From Acidimicrobiia bacterium (lineage in GTDB: Bacteria; Actinomycetota; Acidimicrobiia; Spongiisociales; UBA5794), in the NCBI GenBank assembly GCA_013001485.1, contig JABDMN010000173.1, positions 1 through 6,879 of the forward strand: 6,879 nucleotides of DNA, in the 5' to 3' direction. The position numbers and the translations under genes are program-made. This document shows, piece after piece, positions 1 through 6,624 of the stretch. A model generated the notes under the pieces. The model was not told the DNA's origin. It ran no database searches and was given only the letters and a program-made list of their open reading frames with translations. The first letter of the stretch is position 1, and the number at the start of each line of letters is the position of its first letter.

Positions 1-1361
1 CTCCAACCATCATGTTGATGTCGAAGCGGATCGGCCTCCGATCCGAAGCATCGGCTCGGTTCGAGCGTGGCATGGACCCAAATGCCGCCCGGATCGCTGC
101 CGATCGCGTGGCCGAGCTACTCGTAGAGCTTGCTGGCGGCACGATCGGCGGTCTCGTCGACGCCTACCCGAGTGTCGTCGAGCCCAGCACCGTGACGTTG
201 GAGCTGACCGAGATTCCCCGGGTTCTGGGCGTCGACATCGACGAGTCCACAGCGACCGGGTATCTCACCCGACTCGGGTTCGGTGTGTCCGGCGGCGACT
301 CACTCGACGTCGCGGTGCCGACACGACGACCCGATGTCATGCGGCCGATCGATCTCATCGAGGAGATCGCCAGGCTCCACGGCTATGACGAGTTCCCTGA
401 TCGTGTCGCCTTCGGCACAGGAGGCGGCATCGGGACCGAGGAACGCCGCTCCCGTCGTTTGCGTGAGGTCCTCGTAGGTGCGGGGTATCACGAGGCCATG
501 ACCTTCTCATTCATCGGTGCGGAGGATCTCGATCGCCTCGGGCTCCCTGAGGACGATCCGCGCCGTGCCGGGATCGCCGTGATCAACCCTCTTCACGCTG
601 AACAGGGCGTCATGAGGACCACCTTGTTGCCAGGGCTGCTGAAGGCAGCGTCGTACAACGTGGCGAGAAAGGCCCAGGATGTCGCGGTCTTCGAGTTGGG
701 TAAGACATTCTTGGCGAGCGGAGATGTGATCCCCGATCAACCGGACACCGTGACCTTTGTCACCGTCGGCGGCGAACCGTCGTCGTGGCTGGGTGACGCC
801 CGCCCCCGCGACGTCTTCGACGCATTGGGCATGCTGGATTTGATTGCCAGGACAATGAGGATCTCCGACCTCCGCCTCGAGCAAGCCGACGTGCCCCCGT
901 TTCACCCTGAGCGTGGTGCGCACGTCGTGCACGGTGGTGTGATCATCGGGACAGTGGGGGAGATCCACCCGGCGGTCGCTGCACGTTTCGACCTCCCCGG
1001 TCGGGTGACCGCCGCCGAGATCTCGGCGGAGTCTTTCCTCGCCGATGCCGGACGGTGGACCTTCGCCCCGCCGTCCGCCTACCCGCCAGTCATCTTCGAT
1101 CTCGCCTTCGAGGTTCCCGATGCCACGACAACCCGGGACCTCACCGACGTCCTGCACAGGGCAGACCACGTCGAGTCCGTCGATGTGTTTGATGTCTTCC
1201 GAGGTGGTTCGATCGCTGAGGGGCACCGCAGCATCGCAGTTCGATTGTCGCTGCGGGCACCGGACCGGACGCTCACCGACGAGGAGGTCGCACCGATCCG
1301 CGAAGCCATGGTCGCTGCAGTGACAGAGGCGACCGGAGCTCGATTGAGAGGAGCACTGTGA
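1..1361 (+). CDS. pheT: Phenylalanyl-tRNA synthetase beta subunit, C-terminal part (5' end outside window)
   Basis: PheT is the beta chain of the alpha2-beta2 enzyme that charges tRNA-Phe with phenylalanine in the cytoplasm. The reading frame is already open at the left edge (codons from position 3), so the ATG at 12 is internal. Bacterial PheT is about 800 residues, so roughly the last 450 are visible. Counting from the Met at 12: residues 5-22 (KRIGLRSEASARFERGMD) match the conserved end of the B3/4 editing region. About 43-135 is the B5 domain (VPTRRPDV, then DLIEEIARLHGYD). About 145-345 is the catalytic-like core shared with class II synthetases (NPLHAEQGVMRTTLLPGLL, FELGKTF, and FHPERGAHV followed by GEIHP). 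About 352-446 is the FDX-ACB domain that grips the tRNA anticodon stem (YPPVIFDLAFEV, DVFRG, TLTDEEV). The stop codon overlaps the argF start in a GTGA junction. pheS should lie just upstream. Identification is secure; no frameshift is visible. Confidence 0.96.
   Translation, partial: PTIMLMSKRIGLRSEASARFERGMDPNAARIAADRVAELLVELAGGTIGGLVDAYPSVVEPSTVTLELTEIPRVLGVDIDESTATGYLTRLGFGVSGGDSLDVAVPTRRPDVMRPIDLIEEIARLHGYDEFPDRVAFGTGGGIGTEERRSRRLREVLVGAGYHEAMTFSFIGAEDLDRLGLPEDDPRRAGIAVINPLHAEQGVMRTTLLPGLLKAASYNVARKAQDVAVFELGKTFLASGDVIPDQPDTVTFVTVGGEPSSWLGDARPRDVFDALGMLDLIARTMRISDLRLEQADVPPFHPERGAHVVHGGVIIGTVGEIHPAVAARFDLPGRVTAAEISAESFLADAGRWTFAPPSAYPPVIFDLAFEVPDATTTRDLTDVLHRADHVESVDVFDVFRGGSIAEGHRSIAVRLSLRAPDRTLTDEEVAPIREAMVAAVTEATGARLRGAL
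1346..1353 (+). promoter_or_regulatory. Shine-Dalgarno sequence for argF
   Basis: GAGAGGAG ends 4 nt before the GTG at 1358 and lies inside the last codons of pheT. It supports GTG 1358 as the argF start. Together with the GTGA overlap it suggests translational coupling to pheT. Confidence 0.7.
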
Positions 1362-2266
1362 GCGATTTCATCTCCGTTACCGATCTGGGACACGAAGGTC
1401 TCGCGTCCGTTCTCGAGCTGGCCGCCTCGGTCAAGAAGGATCGTGGTGCCGTGTCGGGCAGCCGTAGCGGCCGTACGGTCGGCCTCTTCTTCGAGAAGCC
1501 TTCGACAAGGACCCGCGTGTCATGCGAAGTGGCATCGGTCGACGTTGGCATGCATCCGGTTGTCCTGAAGCGTGACGAGGTGGGTCTCGGTTCCCGTGAG
1601 GCCGTCTCGGACGTCGCCCGGGTTCTCGACCGCTATCTCGATGCCCTGGCGTTCCGGGTCTTCGATCATCGCCATCTTGTCGAGATCGCCGAGCATGCCG
1701 CCGCTCCGGTTATCAACCTTCTTTCTGATCTCGAGCATCCATGTCAGGCGGTAGCTGATCTCCAGACCGTCGCGGAGCACCGCGACCTTCCCGGCACCGT
1801 GCTCACCTACGTGGGCGACGGGAACAACGTCGCTCACTCCCTGATGCTGGCCGGGGCAATGATGGGGATGGAGGTGCGGGTCGCCCATCCCGATGGGTAC
1901 GCACCATCGGTCGACGTCACGGAAGAGGCCAGCAGAATCGCCGCCGCTCACGGCGGTGGCATCAGAGTCGGCACCGAGGTCGACGATCTCGTCGCCGGCG
2001 CAGACGTCGTCTACACGGATGTCTGGGCATCCATGGGGCAGGAAGACGAAGCAGCCGACCGGGCGCAAACGTTCGAGCGGTACAGGGTCGATGAGCGTCT
2101 CTTCGCTCTGGCTGCCGATGACGCCATCTTTCTGCACTGCCTTCCTGCCCACCGTGGTGAGGAAGTCACCCACGAGGTGCTCGAACACGACCGCTCCTTC
2201 GTGTTCGACCAGGCGGAGAATCGGCTTCACGCCTTCAAGGCGATCCTGCTCCACCTGACGGCGTGA
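1358..2266 (+). CDS. argF: Ornithine carbamoyltransferase
   Basis: The enzyme joins carbamoyl phosphate and ornithine to make citrulline, a cytoplasmic step of arginine biosynthesis; the family is usually trimeric. The product is 302 residues, close to the family's usual 300-310. The carbamoyl-phosphate loop STRTR is at 49-53 and HPCQ at 127-130. The ornithine-binding loop DVWASMG at 221-227 and HCLPAHRGEEV at 260-270 separate it from aspartate carbamoyltransferase. The second-domain nucleotide-fold-like segment VLTYVGDGNNVAHS is at 148-161. The GTG start at 1358 overlaps the pheT stop (GTGA) and has a good Shine-Dalgarno; its own stop overlaps mpg in the same way. No other arg genes lie beside it in the window, although many actinobacteria keep an argCJBDF cluster after pheST. 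The function is well supported. A catabolic arcB role cannot be excluded by sequence alone, but there is no arcA or arcC nearby. Confidence 0.95.
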   Translation: MSDFISVTDLGHEGLASVLELAASVKKDRGAVSGSRSGRTVGLFFEKPSTRTRVSCEVASVDVGMHPVVLKRDEVGLGSREAVSDVARVLDRYLDALAFRVFDHRHLVEIAEHAAAPVINLLSDLEHPCQAVADLQTVAEHRDLPGTVLTYVGDGNNVAHSLMLAGAMMGMEVRVAHPDGYAPSVDVTEEASRIAAAHGGGIRVGTEVDDLVAGADVVYTDVWASMGQEDEAADRAQTFERYRVDERLFALAADDAIFLHCLPAHRGEEVTHEVLEHDRSFVFDQAENRLHAFKAILLHLTA

Positions 2267-2826
2267 CCTCACCGCTGTCGGGGACGTCGTTCTCCGGCGA
2301 TGTCGCTCTCGACGCTCGGCGTCTGCTCGGATGCGTGGTGCAGACACGCAGCGATGGTGATCTCGTCGCCGTCCGGATCAGCGAGGTTGAGGCGTATGCA
2401 GGAGCCGATGACGCAGCTTCACACGCCGCACGTGGCCCCACCCGACGCAACTCGGCGATGTTCGGGCCACCTGGAACGGTCTACGTCTACCGCTCGTACG
2501 GAATCCACTGGTGTATGAACGTGGTGACCGGAGCCGAGGGCGAGGGCGGTGCGGTGTTGCTGCGAGGGGGAGAGGTGCTTGAGGGACTGGAGACGGCGAA
2601 AAGACGCAGGGGGCGGACCGATCACCTCGCAGATGGTCCTGGCAAGCTCTGTCAGGCTCTCGCCGTCTCTGGCGACGAGGACGGATCAGTCATCAACCAG
2701 GGGCCAATAGAGCTGCTGGCCCGGGAATCAGAGCCCCCGGTGATCGAGGCGACGCCGCGGGTGGGAATCTCGAAGGCAGTCGATCGGCCATGGCGCTTCG
2801 TAGTCAGGGATTCACCCAGACCGTGA
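2263..2826 (+). CDS. mpg: 3-methyladenine DNA glycosylase (AAG/MPG family)
   Basis: This is a base-excision repair enzyme that cuts alkylated or deaminated purines (3-methyladenine, hypoxanthine, ethenoadenine in the family) from DNA and leaves an abasic site. The 187 residues cover the whole compact fold. EVEAY at 41-45 carries the expected water-activating Glu43 and Tyr45, matching Glu125 and Tyr127 of human AAG. The segment SHAARGPTRRN is at 53-63. YVYRSYGIHWCMN at 74-86 supplies the intercalating-region tyrosine (Tyr76) and Asn86. Arg101 in VLLRG matches human Arg182. GPGKLCQAL is at 125-133, and the C-terminal strand RVGISKAVDRPWRF at 166-179. The GTG start shares bases with the argF stop (GTGA). 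No Shine-Dalgarno is visible before it, so expression probably depends on reinitiation after argF. Its last 23 bp overlap the convergent PBP gene. The mpg-tyrS neighbourhood is known in mycobacteria, but here the PBP gene sits between them. Confidence 0.94.
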   Translation: MTSPLSGTSFSGDVALDARRLLGCVVQTRSDGDLVAVRISEVEAYAGADDAASHAARGPTRRNSAMFGPPGTVYVYRSYGIHWCMNVVTGAEGEGGAVLLRGGEVLEGLETAKRRRGRTDHLADGPGKLCQALAVSGDEDGSVINQGPIELLARESEPPVIEATPRVGISKAVDRPWRFVVRDSPRP

Positions 2827-5194
2827 CCACCCCGTCGGAATTGGATCCGGCCGGTGGCTCCTGTTTCCAGACCATCCCGGAACGACGCCGAGCGTCCAGG
2901 TCGTCGGCCTCAGCAACATGGAGAACGTCGACCACCAGGCCGGCTTCCGCCATTCGTTGGAGGGCGTCGGCTTCGGGGAAGCCGAGCACAGACGGTACGC
3001 CCTCGTTCGGATCAGGCCCGGCCACGGTGAGGCGTACGACTGAGCCGGGTTGGGCAGCCGCACCCGGGTTCGGGCTCTGCCCGAAGATCGTTCCTTGGGC
3101 CAACGGACCTCCGTCAGACCAGTCGACAGAGACCTGATACTCGAGCGCGGTGAGGTCCTCGACCGCGTGACTGAGGTGCTCACCGATGAGGTCGGGGACG
3201 AGACCGCCACCACCGGCGACGACACCTTCCGGGTTGTGAATCGGACAGATGACCGTCGGAGCTAGGTCCGCGGGCATCTGGATGCGAGCAACGTGCTCGC
3301 GGGGGCAATGTGCGCCCGCAAGGAACCCGGTCGACAAGTCGACCTCCACCGTCACCATGCCATCGGCCGAGTCGGTTGCGAGCTGACCGTACGGAACGCC
3401 GCTCAATGCTGCGGAGGCGAATCGGCTCCAGATGTTGGCGGGCCAGAATCCGCCGGTGATGGTGAATGGCGTCTTCGGATGCTCCATGGCGACCCGGCCC
3501 TCGGGGAAGCCGACCCACACCGCCGCAACCAGTTCAGGTGTGTAGCCGACGAACCAGGCATCAGCGTGGTCATCGGAGGTGCCGGTCTTCCCGGCCATGG
3601 GTCGACCAATTCGCGCCTGCTGTCCTGTGCCGCGCTTGACCACCTCCGCAAGAGTCGACGTGACGGTATCGGCGACCGCTCGCTCGAGAACAGGGGTGAC
3701 CGCAGGAGTCGCTTCCCACACGTTGACGCCCTCGGAGTTTTCGATGCGGGTGACCAGCACGGGCTCGATGTGGGTCCCTCCGTTGGCGAAGGTGCCGTAT
3801 GCAGACGTCATGTCGAGAACCGACACCTCCTGCGCACCCAGCGCGAGCGAGTGATAGGGCTGCAGGTCGGTGGTGATGCCAGCCGCTTCGGCGAGCCGTT
3901 CGACAGACCGGGGTCCGACTGCGTCGATCAGTTGGGCGTACGCAACGTTCACCGAGAAGACCGTGGCTTCAGTCACCGTGAGATCAGGGAAGATCGATTC
4001 ATCGAAGTTCGACACTGTCCACGGCCCGCTATCGGTGTTGACAGTGACTGTCGAGCCACCCCGCAGCACGGTGTCGGTTCCGATCCCGTTCTCGAGCGCA
4101 GCCGCGAGCACGAAGGGCTTGAACGAGGAACCCGCCTGCCGACGTCCCTGTGTGGCCAGGTTGAACTGGGCAACCGGGTCTTCCGTGTCATAGAAGTCTC
4201 GGCCGCCAACGATGGCCAGAACGTGGCCGGTGCGAGGATCGATGGCAACGAGAGCGCCCGAGGGGTCCTGCTCGTTGAGCACATCGGCGACAGCGAGCTC
4301 GGCTGACTCCTGCATAAGAGGGTCGACCGTGGTGTGGATGTGCAGGCCGCCACGGAACAGCGCGTTGTAGCGATCGGTCGCCGTCGCTCCGAGCTGTGGG
4401 TCGTCGAGGAGGCGGCGCTTGACCTCTTCCACGAAGTACGGGAACTCCGCCTGGGTCAGGGCCTCACGCTGGTTGAGATCGAGCGCCTCGATGTCGGCAA
4501 CGTCCGCTGTTTCCTGGTCGATCCACTCCAGCTCGACGAGCTTGTCGAGGACGACGGTTCTCCGCTCTATGGCTGCATCGGGATACACGAAAGGATCGGT
4601 GAGCGTTGGGCGACGGATCAGGCCCGCGAGGAGCGCCGCCTCGCCGAGCGTCACGTCGGAGACCCTCTTATCGAAATAGGTTTCGGCTGCAGTACCGATG
4701 CCGTAGGCGCCGCTTCCGAAGTAGACGGTGTTGAGGTATCGCTCGAGGATCTCCTCTTTGGTGAGGCTTTCCTCGAGGCGCAGAGACAGGACGGCTTCCT
4801 CCACCTTGCGGTCGAGCGTCACGTCTGGTGTCAGGACGGTGTTCTTGAGGTACTGCTGGGTGATCGTCGAGCCACCCTGGATGATCTCACCGGCCTCGAC
4901 ATTGACCACGAGGGCTCGCATCACGGCCTTGAGATCGACGCCCCCATGAGTCCAGTAGCGCTCGTCCTCGATGGCCACGACGGCGTTGACGAGGTGGGCG
5001 GGCAGATCGTCGTACTCGACAGGGATGCGGTTCTCTCCGGCGTGCCATTCGGCAAGAATCGTGCCGTCCGAGGCATAGACGATCGACGTCAACGCACGAT
5101 CCCCGATACCGGGGTCGTCAAGAGGTTCGACGGAGCATGCAGTGGCGATCAGGGAAGTCACGCACGCCAGCGCCGCCAGGCGACGTCCCAACAC
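2804..5194 (-). CDS. Class A penicillin-binding protein (transglycosylase-transpeptidase) with two PASTA domains
   Basis: The enzyme polymerises lipid II into glycan strands and cross-links the peptides on the outer face of the membrane. It has 796 residues. The N-terminus is a short hydrophobic signal (LAALACVTSLIATA, 6-19) ending in Cys20, a lipobox-like site rather than a clear transmembrane helix. The glycosyltransferase GT51 domain spans about 45-230: EDERYWTHGG at 76-85 with catalytic Glu76, QGGSTITQQ at 106-114, RKVEEAVLSLRLEE at 129-142, YLN at 153-155, and GAYGIGTAAETYF at 162-174. The transpeptidase spans about 315-600: SSFK at 356-359 (nucleophile Ser356), SVN at 414-416, and KTGTS at 536-540. 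A Cys630/Cys650/His653 linker motif typical of class A PBPs follows. After a Gly-rich linker come PASTA repeats at ~666-726 and ~732-796, resembling mycobacterial PonA2. An in-frame TAA 12 bp upstream makes GTG 5194 the earliest possible start. All catalytic residues are present. Which pon paralogue it is remains uncertain. Confidence 0.95.
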   Translation of the reverse strand: MLGRRLAALACVTSLIATACSVEPLDDPGIGDRALTSIVYASDGTILAEWHAGENRIPVEYDDLPAHLVNAVVAIEDERYWTHGGVDLKAVMRALVVNVEAGEIIQGGSTITQQYLKNTVLTPDVTLDRKVEEAVLSLRLEESLTKEEILERYLNTVYFGSGAYGIGTAAETYFDKRVSDVTLGEAALLAGLIRRPTLTDPFVYPDAAIERRTVVLDKLVELEWIDQETADVADIEALDLNQREALTQAEFPYFVEEVKRRLLDDPQLGATATDRYNALFRGGLHIHTTVDPLMQESAELAVADVLNEQDPSGALVAIDPRTGHVLAIVGGRDFYDTEDPVAQFNLATQGRRQAGSSFKPFVLAAALENGIGTDTVLRGGSTVTVNTDSGPWTVSNFDESIFPDLTVTEATVFSVNVAYAQLIDAVGPRSVERLAEAAGITTDLQPYHSLALGAQEVSVLDMTSAYGTFANGGTHIEPVLVTRIENSEGVNVWEATPAVTPVLERAVADTVTSTLAEVVKRGTGQQARIGRPMAGKTGTSDDHADAWFVGYTPELVAAVWVGFPEGRVAMEHPKTPFTITGGFWPANIWSRFASAALSGVPYGQLATDSADGMVTVEVDLSTGFLAGAHCPREHVARIQMPADLAPTVICPIHNPEGVVAGGGGLVPDLIGEHLSHAVEDLTALEYQVSVDWSDGGPLAQGTIFGQSPNPGAAAQPGSVVRLTVAGPDPNEGVPSVLGFPEADALQRMAEAGLVVDVLHVAEADDLDARRRSGMVWKQEPPAGSNSDGVVTVWVNP

Positions 5195-5200
5195 CCTCGG

Positions 5201-5206
5201 AAGTTA
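5201..5206 (-). promoter_or_regulatory. Candidate -10 element of a leaderless promoter for the PBP gene
   Basis: Read on the minus strand this is TAACTT, which fits TANNNT. It ends 6 nt before the GTG start at 5194, so transcription would begin at or next to the start codon. No clear -35 is present. The only purine-rich stretch (GAGG) touches the start codon directly, too close to act as a Shine-Dalgarno. Confidence 0.45.
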
Positions 5207-5241
5207 CCGCCACGGTCACCTGGGACCGGGGATTTCAGGGT

Positions 5242-5247
5242 TAGGCT
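5242..5247 (+). promoter_or_regulatory. Candidate -10 element of a leaderless promoter for tyrS
   Basis: TAGGCT fits TANNNT and ends 8 nt before the tyrS ATG at 5256, placing the transcript start at or within a base or two of the ATG. No Shine-Dalgarno stands before the ATG (the 8 nt are CCGCCGCG). The -35 region is not recognisable. Together with the element at 5201-5206 it forms a compact divergent promoter in a 61-bp intergenic gap. Confidence 0.45.
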
Positions 5248-5255
5248 CCGCCGCG

Positions 5256-6452
5256 ATGAGACCCGCTGCCGAGCAACTCGAGTACCTGATGCGAGGCGTC
5301 GACACGGCCTTGCCCGTCGGGGCTCTCGAGGCACGACTCGCCGAGGGCAAACCCCTGCGAGTCAAGTTGGGAGTGGACCCAACCGCACCCGACGTTCACC
5401 TCGGCTGGGGCGTCGTTCTTGGCCTCCTCAGACGCTTCCAGGAACTGGGCCACACCGCGGTGCTCATCGTCGGCGATTTCACTGCTCAGGTAGGTGATCC
5501 GTCGGGCCGGAGCGAAACTCGCAAACGTCTCGAAGCCGACGAGGTCGGTTCGTTTGCCTCGACCTGCCTCGACGTCATCCAGGAGCTACTTCTTCCTGAG
5601 AACCTGGAGATCAGGCCCAACTCAGAGTGGCTGGGGAAGCTTTCGATGCACGACATTCTTGATCTCACATCGAAATTCACCGTTTCCCGAATCATGGATC
5701 GCGACGATTTCACCAAGCGTTTCGCTGCTCAGGAGCCGATATCGCTCCTCGAATTCATGTACCCGCTTCTCCAGGGCTACGACTCGGTGGCCGTTGAAGC
5801 AGACATCGAGCTCGGTGGCACCGACCAGCTGTGGAATCTGCTGGTCGGTCGAGAGCTCCAGGAGCGCTTTGGCCAACAGCCGCAGCTTGTGATGACCATG
5901 CCCCTGCTCGTCGGCACGGACGGTTCGCGCAAGATGTCCCAGTCCTATGGGAACTACGTATCAGTCCGTGACGAACCGGCGGACATGTTTGGCAAGGTCA
6001 TGAGCATCCCCGATTCGGCCATGGGGGAGTGGTTCCTGCTGGCTGCCGACATGCCGGCGGACGAGGTGGCGGTCACGACATCCGGGATCGAATCGGGCAG
6101 CCTGCACCCAGGTGAGGTGAAGCGAGATCTAGGCCGGCGGATCGTGGCTCGCTACTGGGGCGAGTCGGCAGCGGCTGAGGCAGAGGCCGCCTTCGACCAG
6201 GTGTTCAAGCACCACCAGACTCCTGATGAGATTCCTGAACACCCGTTGCCGATCGATGAGGATCCTGTCCGGCTGCCGGCGTATCTGAACGCTGCAGGAC
6301 TCGTGTCATCGAATTCTGAGGCGCGCCGCCTCATTCAGCAGGGTGCGCTCAAGATCGACGGAACGAAGTTCGACCAGGAAGAGATCCCACGAGCGGAGCT
6401 GGTCGATGTCGTCATCCAGGTGGGCAAGCGCCGGTTCGTCCGGCCCACCTGA
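5256..6452 (+). CDS. tyrS: Tyrosyl-tRNA synthetase, type 2
   Basis: The enzyme charges tRNA-Tyr with tyrosine in the cytoplasm; it is a class I synthetase, dimeric in this family. The product is 398 residues. The HIGH-type signature is DPTAPDVHLGW at 41-51, whose PTAPD context is typical of the type-2 subfamily. GDFTAQVGDPSGRS at 73-86 follows. The tyrosine pocket segment QGYDSVAVEADIELGGTDQLWN is at 173-194. The KMSKS loop reads RKMSQS at 225-230. An S4 RNA-binding domain occupies about 336-395 (PAYLNAAGLV, then SEARRLIQQGALKIDG). I chose ATG 5256 rather than the longer open frame from 5142: the extra 38 residues are Arg/Gly-rich, unlike the family, and would run through the PBP start and the -10 candidate. 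Two signature positions differ from the textbook motif (HLGW for HLGH, KMSQS for KMSKS). The rRNA operon begins about 130 bp downstream. Confidence 0.95.
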   Translation: MRPAAEQLEYLMRGVDTALPVGALEARLAEGKPLRVKLGVDPTAPDVHLGWGVVLGLLRRFQELGHTAVLIVGDFTAQVGDPSGRSETRKRLEADEVGSFASTCLDVIQELLLPENLEIRPNSEWLGKLSMHDILDLTSKFTVSRIMDRDDFTKRFAAQEPISLLEFMYPLLQGYDSVAVEADIELGGTDQLWNLLVGRELQERFGQQPQLVMTMPLLVGTDGSRKMSQSYGNYVSVRDEPADMFGKVMSIPDSAMGEWFLLAADMPADEVAVTTSGIESGSLHPGEVKRDLGRRIVARYWGESAAAEAEAAFDQVFKHHQTPDEIPEHPLPIDEDPVRLPAYLNAAGLVSSNSEARRLIQQGALKIDGTKFDQEEIPRAELVDVVIQVGKRRFVRPT

Positions 6453-6458
6453 CCACTC

Positions 6459-6474
6459 ACACCAGAGTTGGTGT
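6459..6474 (+). terminator. Weak hairpin after tyrS
   Basis: ACACCA-GAGT-TGGTGT forms a perfect 6-bp stem with a 4-nt loop, 6 nt after the tyrS stop. It is not GC-rich and has no T-run behind it, so it is at best a weak or Rho-assisted terminator, or an mRNA 3'-end stabiliser. Confidence 0.35.
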
Positions 6475-6507
6475 TCACCGAAGAACCTGCTTGACTTGCG
6501 CCTCGCA

Positions 6508-6571
6508 CACGACGATGAACCACACCGGTAACGCGTCCTTCGTGACCCGGACCCGGGCAGGCATCGTCGTG
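6508..6571. repeat. 10-bp inverted repeat flanking the rRNA promoter upstream region
   Basis: CACGACGATG (6508-6517) is the exact reverse complement of CATCGTCGTG (6562-6571), with 44 bp between the arms. The right arm ends inside the extended -10 (the TG at 6570-6571). The arm centres are 54 bp apart, about five helical turns. It could be a paired protein-binding site, or a long-loop hairpin in any tyrS read-through RNA, or chance in CG-rich DNA. Confidence 0.4.
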
Positions 6572-6578
6572 CTATGCT
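6570..6578 (+). promoter_or_regulatory. Likely rRNA operon promoter (extended -10)
   Basis: TGC followed by TATGCT (6573-6578) is an extended -10 of the TGN-TANNNT type. It lies upstream of the boxB- and boxA-like elements, where the operon promoter must be. Transcription would start around 6583-6585. At a 16-18 bp spacing there is no convincing -35 (the region is GC-rich), which fits reliance on the extended -10 or on an activator. TTGACT at 6491 is too far away to serve it. Confidence 0.5.
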
Positions 6579-6586
6579 CTGTGACC

Positions 6587-6617
6587 CCCCTGCGACTCGT
6601 ACGCGCGTCGTGAGGGG
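6587..6617 (+). promoter_or_regulatory. boxB-like hairpin of the rRNA leader
   Basis: CCCCTGCGAC (6587-6596) pairs with GTCGTGAGGGG (6607-6617): four C-G pairs, a T-A pair, one bulged G (6612), a G-T wobble and four more pairs, closing a 10-nt loop. It begins within a few nucleotides of the presumed transcript start and lies directly upstream of boxA, the usual boxB-boxA order. Confidence 0.6.
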
Positions 6618-6624
6618 CCCATCG

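Noticed and set aside
507..1226. A 239-codon antisense open frame inside pheT, and a 275-codon one at 1520-2347 inside argF and mpg.
   Set aside because: They are mirror frames of clearly identified genes, with no motifs and no start context.
5142..5255. A longer tyrS starting at ATG 5142 (38 extra residues).
   Set aside because: The extension is Arg/Gly-rich with no family resemblance, overlaps the divergent PBP start, and would span the -10 candidate. ATG 5256 gives the normal type-2 TyrRS N-terminus.
4334..5497. A 387-codon open frame on the plus strand opposite the PBP gene (and a 337-codon one at 3293-4306).
   Set aside because: Both are antisense shadows of a gene with full catalytic motifs. 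High-GC codon use leaves few stops in the opposite frames, and the translations are charged, low-complexity and unrecognisable.
6491..6520. TTGACT at 6491-6496 as a -35 box for a first rRNA promoter.
   Set aside because: At 16-18 bp spacing the sequence is GATGAA-like with no TANNNT, so there is no partner -10.
6545..6557. CCCGGACCCGGG as a hairpin or operator.
   Set aside because: The loop would be only 2 nt, and short CCGG palindromes are common in DNA of this composition.
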